From: Agrocybe praecox
Lineage: Eukaryota; Basidiomycota; Agaricomycetes; Agaricales; Agrocybaceae
Direction of reading: 5' to 3'
DNA: 64,000 nucleotides
Assembly (NCBI GenBank): GCA_964017145.1
Contig: OZ024843.1
Coordinates: 363,001 to 427,000 of the forward strand
In this document: positions 1-11,212 of the stretch, one piece after another
How the letters are laid out: each line of letters starts with the position of its first letter
Position numbering within the stretch: position 1 is the first letter of the stretch
The notes under the pieces: generated by a model
What the model was told of the DNA's origin: nothing
Databases searched by the model: none
Seen by the model: the letters and a program-made list of their open reading frames with translations, nothing else
Made by a program: the position numbers and the translations under genes

Positions 1-1651
1 TCCAACAATCTAGCATACGCAAACCATACCGATCTGAATCGTTTGTCCGATATGAAGGGCCTCGGCGATTGATGTGACTCGTAGCGACGAGCAACGACAG
101 ACACCCAAGCAACGAAAGGCGTTTCTGAAGTAGAATACGTGCTGGTATAATCGTCCAGGAGATCGTGCATGAATAGTAGTCGATTATTCCAGTTGAAAAT
201 ACCAATCTCTCGGCAGTCGGGCCCGATAAAGCGATGCTTGCATCTGGGACACTTTTGGGTTTCGATCTGAACAATCCACGCCCTCGTCAGGCCATATACT
301 TCACATGCGGTTGTTGTTATAGGTTGAGTGCCATCGTATAATATCCTATCGGAAGGGAGGCAACAGCAGCTTGACGTCTCCGTCAGACTAATGAGGTCCG
401 GTGGACAGTCAAGAATATCGATTACTGGCGGCGCGGGATCGGATTTGATTCGTGCCCACAGTGATGGAGGTATTGACCGGTGCGAAACGCACTCAGTATC
501 CTGGGAAGCCTGTCGTAGTGGCGTATCTAGTTTAAATAGTTGGATGAACAAACATAAGAAGATTTAAGCAAGAAATGCAGATGCTTACCTGCTACATCAT
601 ATATTGGGGGCCCCTTCGAAATATTGGGATCTTTAGCATACGAGTCCCCACGAACGTACTTCTGTAGAGTATTGCGGGCGTTATTGATATGTACACAGTT
701 ATGTGTTCGCGGATCCTTGGTGCACGTCCATCTGCCAGTCCCTTCGTCATCTCCATTATGTTGAACAATAGCTCGTGTCTTGATCGTACGATTGGGACCG
801 GTGGAGGGCACGGTAAAAACGTTATGAAAAGAAGGAGTTTCCGATTCGGGATATGTGCTATATCTTGAGATCAAGAAAGTTTTATTGTCGTCATCTGTAC
901 GAACCCGGTATATTAATGATTGTCCTGGATTATACCCCGATGTTAAACCTCATTACGCACCAGATAGGCGTATGTCATAAGGGAATATTTCGTCGCCGAA
1001 GTCACGCAAGAAGCGGACATGGAAGCACTCGACCCATTGTTTCAAAGATTCCGGACAGAGACATACAATGGATTTATTTGAGCCTGTTAAGACCTGCTGA
1101 ATATGGTACCAATAAGGAGTGGGTGTACAGGATTTTGCATCCCAACCATTGCTAATGAATATTGTCATAGAAATTTGCCAAAAAGCGCATTCTTCCGCCA
1201 TAACCGATTCTAAAAATTGCGCGTAAGCTTGATCCTGAGGGTAATTTTTTGAATGAACGGGGGTTCTATCCGTATCCTGCAAGTGAAAATGAATTTCGTT
1301 GCCGCCGCCAGAGTCGTGGTCATTCACTTTGAGGCTATCTGCGTGAGGGGAATTAATAAAGCCGCCAGTGATGGGTGTTGGGCGTATCTTAGAACTCGTG
1401 TTAATATATTGAGAGTCTGAGCCGTTCTCGGAAGAGGCAGCCTTTCGAAATCGCTTGGGCGGGATGGCAACAAGGCGAGCCTTTCGCTTCGGTGTGGGAT
1501 TGTCTGTATCTGGAATATCATTGAATGTCACCGTCAAAGTTGGCGAAGGCGGAGGACTATCAAACGATATTACAAATCCAGGTAGATCTGACATGACCTG
1601 ATGGATGAGTGGAGTCGTATCGGTGAGGTTTTCAACACGAAGTGAAATCAT
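1..1651 (-). CDS. Cysteine-cluster protein resembling KDZ-transposon-associated fungal family, 3' end beyond window
   Basis: Three exons read continuously on the minus strand: 1651-961, 894-589 and 526 to the window edge, with introns of 66 and 62 bp (donors GTGCGT and GTAAGC, both phase 1). About 507 codons are visible and the stop lies outside the window. The N-terminal 100 residues are low-complexity and basic (PKRKARL, PPKRFRK), compatible with a nuclear protein. Exon 2 has a C-x7-C-x-H cluster (CTKDPRTHNCVH). Exon 3 has KCPRCKHRF followed by GPDCREIGIFNWNN, LLDDYTS and SETPFVAW. I associate this block with a large Agaricomycete family of cysteine-cluster proteins found near Kyakuja/Dileera/Zisupton transposons; that link is from memory and not tested. 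Function unknown. It is divergent from the gene at 2231, sharing 579 bp of upstream DNA. Confidence 0.72.
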
Positions 1652-2230
1652 TCATTTTTAAATAACGCTCGGACGCTATTTGATACGTTGATGGCTAAAT
1701 TGGGCCCAAAGTTCATATTTATAGAATCTTTGGGTGGCTACGTAGTGGCCTTCAACGTATTAAAACCTCTATTACAAGCATATAGTGAATTTATATATCT
1801 CGCGCAAATGTGACGATTCAGCGCAGGAATGGATGTACTAAAATCCTGATCAATGAAAATAGCCGAGACTAGCACGTAATTTCTAATGGACATATGCGGG
1901 TTCCGCGCAATCAAGGGGATTTACCTAAGGTTGCCTCTGAAAACCATCTGTACCAAATTCCTAATGGCTACGTAATTTCTCAAACTCGAGATGAGTGTGA
2001 GCATTTAAATCCACGTTCAGCATCTTGAAAACGTGTAGATTGCTACTGAAAGCAATGTCCCACTACGTTCTCCGCGCGTTGTGATGCAAACTAGTATACG
2101 TGGATCTCGGCATTATGGAAAAGGTAGGTATCACAATTGAAAGCTGTCTGTCTGTGTCCATATCGTACCAGTATAAAAGCCTGTCTATGTGTGATGTTTA
2201 TTCGCCCTCTACACTTCCTCCTCTATTGAG
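1652..2230. promoter_or_regulatory. Shared upstream region between two divergent genes, with a TATA-like box for the plus-strand gene
   Basis: The interval separates the start codons at 1651 (minus) and 2231 (plus). TATAAAAG at 2172-2179 lies about 50 bp before the plus-strand start, a usual spacing for a fungal TATA box. No clear matching TATA box was seen for the minus-strand gene. Nothing else was recognised here. Confidence 0.4.
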
Positions 2231-3600
2231 ATGCCTCGGTCCCCAAGGAATTCCCCTAAGAAACGTATCCGAAGGCCTCAGAGATGTACAAAGTGTGAAG
2301 GCCATCCTCTGCGATCTGAATGTAGACATACACCAACCGGTCAGAAGTTTCTGGCTGCAAAAGCGCAGAAAGAAATAGAAAAGGTACGTCTAAACTTCAC
2401 GATGAGTATTCGAGAGACAATCTCACTGTGATTTGCAGCAGCCACAGTACCAGACACCAGTTAGGCGTTCTACCCGATCAGGGCAGTCCTATCCAAGTCC
2501 TGTCGTCCTCAATTCACATCATGAGAGCCAAATCACTGAAGAGGTATTCTCATCGTCGTTTCGAGATACAAGGATGTGACTCAGTAATCTAGGTATCATC
2601 TAGCGGTCGGCATTGCCAGATCTGTCCTGAGAGACCTCTAAGAACGCAGTGCAAGCACACGTCCAAAGGTAGAACATATCTTGCAGGTGAAAGCGCCAAG
2701 AAAGTACGCAGGGACCGATTTATTATGTACTCTATGATATATAACAACCTCGTGTGCCCAGATCGTCAACAATATACTAGGATCGTCCGCAAATCACCCT
2801 CGTATTGCATCCGACATTTTTTTTGATGAAGAACAGACCGACCCATGTCGTAGTCCACCGAATCTTACGGATACACCGATATTGTCGGACATTTCCACCT
2901 TAGACGACAATACTGATAACGCTACAACAGCTGTGTTTTCATCCCCGCTTTCGCTTAGTGCTTCCACTCACTATTCAACACCGGGTCTATTTACCCTCGA
3001 TGATAAGAATAAGAGACCTAAGGCAAGTGGCGCGAATCCGGTATATGGGCACGTCGCTGGTGTTAAGCGAGGAAACCATCCGTATAGTAAGTTGTTATGT
3101 TCTGGGAATACTCGCACGATCCTAACCTCCTATTTAATAGAGATATATCGTACAAAACCTTTGCCTCAAGTCATCGAGACCTCTGGAAAGGCATCTCAAA
3201 GGTTTTCCCGTCTGGCAAATAAACTCGTTGAAAAAGTGAGCATTGCACATCAGAACTCCGCGTCTATGATAGCTGATCACAAGACCAGTGTGAGTCGCTC
3301 TCCAGAGAAACCGGGGCGTGGCTGTTTTTCGCTGCACAACATACCAGTGCCAGAGGTGGTGCACTTTCCTATGCCTCCCCGAGGATATGTCGCGAAGCGC
3401 ACGTGGAAGTTGGCGAACTTGCCACCAACTTCAACTCTACCGTGTCTTCTCTGCTCCGAGCGCGCCGCACCGATGCGGTGGCGCTGCAGAAGCGTCTCGA
3501 TAAGGCCATAGCTGACAGGGAACGGGCGGAGGCAACCGCAAAACGAGGTGAGGAGCAACTTGCATGCTATAGGGAACAATATGGTGAACTCAATGTGTGA
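2231..3600 (+). CDS. Protein with two duplicated C-x2-C-x8-C-x-H fingers and a C-terminal coiled coil
   Basis: Exons 2231-2383, 2439-2543, 2593-2703, 2762-3086 and 3141-3289, joined by phase-0 or frame-preserving introns of 49-58 bp; the intron at 3087-3140 has a CCTAAC branch site. Exon 1 encodes CTKCEGHPLRSECRHT and exon 3 encodes CQICPERPLRTQCKHT. These are the same finger, each followed by a similar tail (TPTGQKFLAAKAQKEI versus TSKGRTYLAGESAKKI), so one looks like an exon duplicate of the other. The middle is Ser/Thr/Asp-rich and unstructured. The final exon encodes a charged helix (RLDKAIADRERAEATAKRG) ending at 3600. The last splice is unresolved: a good donor at 3290 and acceptor at 3347 do not bring the coiled-coil frame into phase, so there is either an unusual splice site or a frameshift. 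Four cysteine/histidine ligands per copy suggest zinc binding. Family and function are not recognised. Confidence 0.65.
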
Positions 3601-3855
3601 TAAACCGTATCCTATTATATAATATATATTGGCCTTGAACTATATTTATACATACCGTGTTTCATGCTATGTTTGAAAGTTGCGGATAGTAGCTGCAATA
3701 ATCCATAACCTCCAATAACCCATAGCTTCGGACGTCCACCGAGGGCTATGGAATAAGACAATTTCGACTGTACAGTTACATATCTTAACTTTACTAATGT
3801 GTCAATCAGTGTTCTTCCACAAACGGAAATTTGCACCACCCGTATGAACTTGCGA

Positions 3856-4506
3856 GATCTAACGTACACCTACATCTTCCAATTGCTAAGCGTATTTCGC
3901 ATCAGCGATGAGCGTGCCGAAGGTAGCCAATAAGCATTTGTTGAAATTCAAAGAGTCTGACCTTTCCTAAAAATAGGTCGCTGCCTGAGAGATTTCCAAG
4001 CCCGATGGCTGGTGAACGTGTGGCTGTATCGCGCTACACACGACGAAATTTACGGATAAGAGTATGTACACAAATATGAGGTATCGATTTGCATCATAAA
4101 TCTCGCACGATGTATGTACAGACACTCACTGCCGTGACTGGTCGAGATATTGTTTTAAGCGTCGATCAGAGATTCACGAGATTATCATACCGAGCTAAAA
4201 TCTTTTATCTTATTTTGTCTTATCTAGAATATATGTGTTATGTATTACTGGATTATGAATCGTTCAAAAATAATGGAGATACGGGGGCCCAGACTGGGCG
4301 AGGGGCCTGGAAACATTAGTAGGGCTTTTTTTTAATATTTACCTTAGACGGGATTCGTACACAGCGCCGCGTGGACCGACCGGCCGGCGTTACCTCACAG
4401 CCATTGGATCGTGACCAACTGCACCATACGGGCGTTCATAATACTGCCAGATCTAACGTAGACCTCCATCTTTCAAGTGCTAAGCGTATTTCGCATCGGC
4501 GATGAG
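3856..4506. repeat. Pair of direct repeats of about 56 bp (3856-3911 and 4449-4506)
   Basis: Both copies run from AGATCTAACGTA through CTAAGCGTATTTCGCATC to GCGATGAG with about six differences. They are in the same orientation and about 590 bp apart. The tRNA-like head at 4347-4433 lies immediately before the second copy. The rest of 3601-5500 holds no gene I can support. Confidence 0.7.
4347..4433 (-). repeat. tRNA-like sequence, probably the head of a SINE or a degenerate tRNA gene
   Basis: Read on the minus strand it starts CCGTATGGTGCAGTTGGTC, with an A box (TGGTGCAGTTGG) matching TRGYNNARNNG. It ends with GTACGAATCCC, one base off the canonical B box GTTCGAATCC. The spacing between boxes suits a tRNA with a long middle part. 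I could not fold a full cloverleaf by eye or assign an anticodon, and no T-run terminator follows; an A-rich stretch comes next instead, which suits a SINE better than a working tRNA. Confidence 0.4.
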
Positions 4507-5501
4507 AATGACGCCCGCGTTCAACAACTCTGCCTCCCAACTGCCTCCTTGCATTACAGTAATTATGTTGGCCTCTGACAGAGGAATCTCTGTACAAAGG
4601 GGTGACACGAGTGAACGACGCTCGCTTACCTTTCTGACTGGAACCCTAAAGAACCAGAAAATCATGACAATAACCCGACGCCCGGGTCTCGATGCGTATT
4701 TCTGCTTCAATATCCGCAATAGCACATGATTTCACGTCTACTAACGCGCAGAGAACACCAAAGGCGAAATTATCTGGTTCTGTAAAACTACAACGGCCGG
4801 TATGCGTCCACAAAAGCCTAACTATGCGTTAATGGACCCCGCAAGCTCTGGAGGCAATGCACTTGCAGGACCCCGACGATTTCGAGGCGTGAAATCCCCA
4901 GACAAGCTCGACTACGAAACACAAACGAGGAAGTATTAATGCAGACGCAAACGCTTTTGCTCTCTTCGTTACATCACAACGAAAGTGGGCAGTCCCACCA
5001 TTGAGGAGTCTATTACCCTCTTTAAACAGCGGATGCGAGAGTAGGTATACGATAGCAAAGTGGTACCACCCCATAAAACCTACCTTATTAACTTTGGCAA
5101 TCCTGTTAGGTAAGGATGCACTTCTCCCAATCACACACTACTCTTTATTACTCACTCTATTGAAAGGGGATTGTAATTGTACGAATGCTTTGTGGATAAT
5201 GTTAAACAGCGTGACACACTTGGATTGCATCTTCTACAGGTTCCCGATGAAGGGAAAAATGGCGCTGAATCCCAGAACTTCAATGCAGCAACCCCCAATT
5301 TCCATACCAGCACCATCTGCGGGCCAGGCACCCCAGGCTTTCGGTCAATACCAGTCAAATGAATTGTACTCAATTTCTCACTCGCGCAGAGGTCAAGAAT
5401 TTTGCTCTTCCGAAAGGTTGAAAAAGGAATAGGCAGAACACAGTTTTCGGTATGCTTTATAATACTACTGTCATTTATTCTTTCACAGAGCATTGTTGTA
5501 T

Positions 5502-6026
5502 CTACGACGTACAGCAGACCTGTAGCATACGATTTGTATTATAACTGTATGTTTTCCTCTTCGAGGAAACAGAAGAAGTAATGGGAGATTGAGTTCTCAT
5601 CGTTCCAGCAGCTTGATTTACGGTGAATAACGTTTTTCTCAGTCTCCAACTGTGCCGACACCCAGACGAACCTGCGGTGTCCCCATCGTCCGTCCCTCCT
5701 AAAAATTCCAGACCGAGAGTTTTACGCACAACGCTATGTGCACCGTCCATTCCGATGAGATACAGAGTCTTAATTTGCTCGACGACCTTTTGCCCATCGA
5801 TACAACGTACTATGTCAGTTAGAACGTGTTCGTCATTTTGCGTTAGAGTGCGTACCTCAGCACCATATTCCACGGAGATCCCCATGGCTTCAAGGTGAAA
5901 CCTAGGTATCTTCTCGTGCCAATTCTGGCCTAACATGGTGACATTGACCTCTATGAGGTGAAATGGATGAATGAGGGTGAGTTTTGCTACTTGGCTTAAA
6001 TACGTGAATATGAATAGGACGTACAT
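5502..6026 (-). pseudogene. Fragment of an FAD-dependent aromatic-ring monooxygenase (phenol hydroxylase-like)
   Basis: An isolated minus-strand open stretch of 174 codons. Its middle matches the FAD-binding domain of flavoprotein aromatic hydroxylases: LGQNWHEKIPRFHLEAMG, a helix and strand with EYGAEVRTL, and the DG motif region YLIGMDGAHSVVRKTLG followed by LEFLGGT. In intact relatives this is only the central part of a protein of about 550-600 residues. The N-terminal GxGxxG dinucleotide-binding start and the substrate domain are missing. After FLGGT the frame drifts into unrelated sequence. A proline-rich stretch near 5250-5380 on the same strand (DRKPGVPGP) might be a remnant of the C-terminal part, but I could not support it. 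Confidence 0.6.
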
Positions 6027-6029
6027 ATG

Positions 6030-9000
6030 GACTCTGAGGCGTCGGTTCTAAGCGTGGTCAAGTTCTTCTTTCACATCAAAGCTTCCACGGGTATTACACG
6101 TTATACCGAAAACATATGCATGAAGATGTTCGAAGGAGAAACGTTGTGTACCGTGTTTGTTCAAGTTCGAGCGGAACTAGCGTCCAACTTGCGTCCTGTT
6201 AGCCCTGTCGTAGTCCAAAAATAGAGCACCGCCGCGTCTCCCCTCAGGCCTCATCCAACATTGCAATCCTGCTCACTTCACCTTCTCAATCCTCTTGACG
6301 ACTTTCTTGCTAATGTCGGCAACGGAACCACCTGAAGCACGAGCGACACAAAGCTGTTGCTGTCGAATTAGCATGTCCTGAGCCAACACCCGTCAAACAC
6401 CTTTTAATCACCTCGATACGTCCATCGACCTCTACTTTGCGGATCTCACACCAAGTGACTACCGTGCTTATATCGAGGACAGCAGAGAAAACAACGCGTT
6501 GAACTTGATATCGGCAAGGCTTTGTACCGAATGTGCTCTCTACGCTGCGATCTTCAGTCACTGTCGGCATAGAATAATTGGTGGCATAACAGGGGACCCC
6601 CACCTTTCTTTCCTGAACCCTCTGACCTCGATCTTCACATCCCAGCGTACTTTATCCACCATTTGCGCTGTTAAATTCGGCAGTTCTCAAGCATTAATTG
6701 CGCATATATCAATACACCGAAGTCAACTACGACCCTCAGATCGGAATGGAGCGTTGTCAAGTGTGGAAAATTTGTTTTTAGGATTGCTTTTCTCGCGTCC
6801 TTTAGGTTACGCTACGAATTGTGCTCGTCGGGGCGTCAAGATATCATGCACATCATCGATCCCAATGCCTCAAATCACGCTTCACTCAGCTTCTCCTTTC
6901 TTCGCGCTTTCAATCCCCCCCATCTGAACCAGCGAAGCAACACGTCGAACTCGAATTTACCACGAATACGAATCATCGTCGGCACGGAGAATCAAAGGAG
7001 AAGACATTGGTCCGTCTCGAGTATCGGTTTGGCAACTTAGATGCCCATCCCATTCTGCCTTTCGCTAGCACCCATCGTCTGGTTCTGGTTCTGGTTCTCA
7101 TCACCCTTGCCCCACATTTCTTAATACTTATGCATCAGTGGGATCACTTCTCCTCGCCGCACTCACTATCGCACAACTGGCCGTTCTTCATTGCTATAGT
7201 CATAGCCATCCATCTCCGGCTCATTTGTGCTTGCTACCCGCCAGCAAGTGTGGTTCAAATGGTGGTTCCCTTTGGTAGTGGGTATAGGTATAGAAGGCGG
7301 ACATTCAAGCTTACTGTCGTCTTGAAAAGTTGAAAATGACGTGAGTGTGGATTTTCTAGAAAAACTACATATGGAATTTACGAATTGATCTCAGACTCCT
7401 CGATGTTCGATAGTCAGGCAGAGTTGGGCGTGCGATGTTCAAATCCCGCCTGCTCAAATGACAATTATGACGATTTAACTATTCGTTTGGCGTCGTATCA
7501 ACTTGACGCCATTTATCATACATACAGGCTCCGAACTACGCTCCATCCACTATTCAGCACGTCCCGCCCACTCGGCCAATACTCCATCCCACTTCCTTGT
7601 CGCGTACTTCAAGAATACCATGCTGATGTGAGCGGCTGTGCATTCAACAACCTGTGGTGGAACTGTAGGCGGGTATGCAACCTCGTCGTTTGGCGTCTAG
7701 GAACCTGATGGCTACGCTCAGAATGACACGAAGAGTGGAAGGGAAGTGCATAGAGAAGTGTGTATTTTGAAGAGCTCTGGGGTGCTGGTTTAGCAGTGTA
7801 TACCCTGGACAAATAGACTGCTGCCTACACTCACATTCCGACTCTTCTCAAAGGAGCTGAAATTGGAGGAGTCTTTCTGTTAGCCAAGAAACCTGGATTA
7901 TTCAGCGGACACGTTCGGTTTAGATTGAGCTGGCACTGTCATATTGTGGATGAGTTCGGTTTACCCCACGAATGAATGAATGCGCAGGTCTTCCATTTCT
8001 TACGTTTCGAAGACTCCTCCAGTGCTGACCATTTCATTTTGACTATCCGTAGATTCAAATAAAGTTCACATGTTATTTTATCCACAGCGTCTGAAGTCAC
8101 CGGCACACAGAGTACGGTAAGGAGGGTTGCTCGAGTGCTCAGGTATGCAGGTGAAGGTGCTGGAGCTTCTTTGGTGGACGAAAAGGCGAGGAAGGAAGTT
8201 ATCAGCGCTAGTGTAAGATCCTGGAATATACTCGGTGGATCATCGTCATTGTCGTCCTCTACGCATCATCTTTCTCACCCCCATCCTCATCCAGGTCCAC
8301 GAAACCACCACCACCACCACCACCACCTATGAAATCCTATCCCAAACTGCGCTCTGGAGCATCCGTACCCTCGTCAACCAAACCTTCAAGAGCACTTCGA
8401 GCATTGTAGAATATCACCGGATCCAGGGACCTTGAGAGATAAGTCAAATTCGGCATGCATCCGACCGACCACAATACCGACGAGCGACCAAACGACAACA
8501 ATCGACGATTAAATGGGGCTCGCGGCACCCACACACTCTACGTCCTATCAACCAAGACCGCGGCACCAGCAGATCCTCCACCGTTTTTGCAGTCAACGAG
8601 AAGGGGAAGGTAAATGGGATAACACAGGCGGGGGCGTGGCAGATCTTCAGAGGGTAAGAACAGAAACGATAGGACGAGTGAAAACGAGACCAGTTCTCGT
8701 TCGTCTCCGCGCTATCGTCTCCGAGCTACTTACCCATGAATGTAATTTCGCACTTCAAATGACACAACAGTTACAGAAATATGATTTCTATTCAAGGACT
8801 CGGATGTACGGGTGGGGCTGATACAGACAATGTAGTCTACTTAATGGTCTACGGTGAGCGAGAAGAGGAAGAGAAATGGGGAGAAGAGGAGGAATGAGTA
8901 AGAATAAGAGGATGTGTGGATGAATAAATGGTGATCAAAGCGGTATGAGCGGGTATGGTCCCACTAGACAGACGATAGTGATGGATGAGGTAGTCTTCGG

Positions 9001-9180
9001 CGGTTTAGACGCAATGCATAAGCAGTTAAATGCCCAACTCCGTTCAACGATCCAGCAGTCGTCTCGGACAAATGGGCGAGTAGGCCAGAATCAGATACTC
9101 CCGAATTAAGGATACAAAGTCTGAAGAGCTGGATAAATTCCAATAATTAGCAAGGACTCAAAACCGACGTAAAATTTTAA
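6030..9180. other. Gene-free, decayed region
   Basis: No open frame here has both convincing composition and splice structure. Around 6240-6600 the minus strand contains short, frame-shifted protein-like snatches (for example ASGGSVADISKKVVKRI), suggesting an old gene remnant that I cannot name. A CCA microsatellite occupies 8305-8326. Confidence 0.5.
8305..8326 (+). repeat. CCA trinucleotide microsatellite
   Basis: About seven uninterrupted copies of CCA. They create a short polyhistidine in one frame, but it is not part of a supported gene. Confidence 0.85.
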
Positions 9181-9181
9181 T

Positions 9182-11212
9182 TTACTGATACGCGTCACCA
9201 TCTATGCACAGTGCAGGATGAGAAACGGCGGTGAAAAGGCCAGAATAAATAGGGACGACAACTTACAGCGTGGTCCAATATATTTTCCAGGGCCTTGACG
9301 TACGTTTTTGACACCGGGCTTTCCGTATTCTATAAACAAACAAATAAGCACATTTATCCACAAAATGAGGCATAAGATATACCTGGAACTCGAATAACTC
9401 CCGTGCCGCAGTCGACACAAAGTACTATGAATCATGCCCACATTAACATTAATTCTAGCCAAATAAAACATCCAACCCTACCTGCAAATACGGCCCAACT
9501 AACGTGCTCGAGCAAGACTTGATTTCTCGAAGTGACGATGTGGTTCTTGGTGATAAGTTTGTCGAGGAGGTGAGTTGAGACAGCTGATGATGGCATCTGC
9601 TTCGTGCAAGTTGGAAACCCAATCTGCTGGCTAGTAGGAGGTTAGGGAATCTAAAGGTCATGTAACGCATGAATGAGAAAACGAAATTGTAAGAAAGACT
9701 ATGATCTTCGTACCTCTCGACACGCTTCTCTACCATCCTATCGCCTTCCAAAGGAATCTTCGTGATCTTCTCCAAGATGACACCATGTTCCTCGATGAAC
9801 TCCTCCAGAGCTTGCTCCATCATATTGGTAAACTTGGTACTGGTACCGGTAGGCTATCAAACGTGACAATTAAAATATTGAAATGACAACTAAAGAAGGA
9901 TACGCGTTTTTCACTGGGGACTGTACGTATCATCGCACCTAAATTTTTGGTTGAAAATAATTCGTAAGTAAAGTTACTCCGAAATCAACGAAGTCGAGAG
10001 ACATACCAGGAAACCATCCAAAAACACCGATGTCCACCACCCTCTTACATCCCCTCAGCACATTACTAACAGCCTCAGACGGCGGCTGCACTTCCGGTTT
10101 TGACCACGAGCTATGTATGGTCAACACTAGGATGTTGCGTCGCCACCGAGGAGTATGGAATAGATAGGGATGCTCCGTGCTCGTCCCACTGACGCTGCTC
10201 GTAGCGGCAGCGGCATCGACGTCCTTCAACTGCTCCTCGTCGACTCCCTGCCACTTCCTGTCAATTGGCCACGAGTCAAGGGTTCTTCGTCGTTAAAATC
10301 GAGATCCATGACTTCCATGCTATTTTCATCTCTCTTGACATCTGCCATCGCGCCAGTGCGGAACCCGAAACTTTTGACGAGGAGTTTGTTCGTGCTGAAA
10401 AAAGACGCCTAGCCAGAGGGTGTTGCTGATGATGCGTGATGGAGGAGGTAATGGTGTTTAGCGCAGGTTCTTCCTGCAGGTTCTTATCCGAAGACCATTG
10501 CCCATCGTATGTTGTCGTCGTCCCTCCTTTGCATTAACGGCCTCAATTGCAGAACGGAACATCGTGACAGCTTCTACCCTCTCCACCAAATCTCTTCCCT
10601 CATCACCTTGCCCAGCCCGCACCATCCTCGAACTTCGAGGCTTCGTGCACGACCCGCCGAGTCTGAAAGTCCCGCTGAACCAGAGGTTCATCTGACATAA
10701 ACATGATCCCACCACAAAGACAAACTGTTGATCCCATTTTCGGAAGGTTTGGATGTGGTAGCCTGCAATTAAAGATAATATGCGCTAGTTCCGGTGTTTC
10801 CGAGTGAAATATTAAGATGCTTACCTGGCGCGGCACTTGAGCCCACAACCCGCACCCTCTCCGATGATCCTTCAGCGCTCAGCTGCTGGGTCCAATTTGT
10901 TAGCAGTCGTAGCTATAGTTGCTGGTAACACGAACGTATAAGCCACAACCCATTCGAATAAATGAACTAATAAAACCCGTACCTTGTCCCGATATCAACC
11001 ACCAACTCTCCTCGCTCATGTTCGCAGCACTCATAACTTCCTCGTTCCGTTGTGCAGGTTTCACTTCGGATATAACTAGAGCTGTAAAACGATGTTAAGC
11101 ACCAAATCTGACGAGCCTGAGGGGCAAAAGAGTACGAAAACGAATCACACCCACTTTCACCGCCCATTCCAACCCCAACAAAGGTAACGCCATCTTCGCG
11201 CGTCCGTCCCAA
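9182..11212 (-). pseudogene. Decayed alpha/beta-hydrolase gene (YMC020W-like family) lacking its nucleophile elbow
   Basis: Ordered pieces on the minus strand match what I know of a fungal serine alpha/beta-hydrolase family: MSDEPLVQRDF, HEASKFEDGAGWAR, LVERVEAVTM, CKRVVDIGVFGWFPG, TGTSTKFTNMMEQALEEF, EKITKIPLEGD, WVSNLHEADAII, THLLDKLI, YFVSTAARELFEFQ, then IYSGLFTAVSHP and IDGDAYQ before a stop at 9182. Several splice sites persist (for example GTACGA after VEKRVER and GTATGT after GWFPG). The gene is broken. After GWAR two stop codons and a frame change intervene. The segment that should carry the THSQG nucleophile between ADAII and THLLD is deleted with a frame change. A further block before VVPIYSG is missing. 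Relatives continue well past GDAY, so the C-terminus is lost too. I read it as non-functional; the family name is from memory. Confidence 0.7.

Noticed and set aside
6821..7333. 170-codon plus-strand frame
   Set aside because: His/Ser/Leu-rich composition without domain or exon partners; likely chance in decayed DNA.
8261..8332. Polyhistidine-encoding tract as a metal-binding protein
   Set aside because: Caused by a CCA microsatellite; the surrounding frame is not supported.
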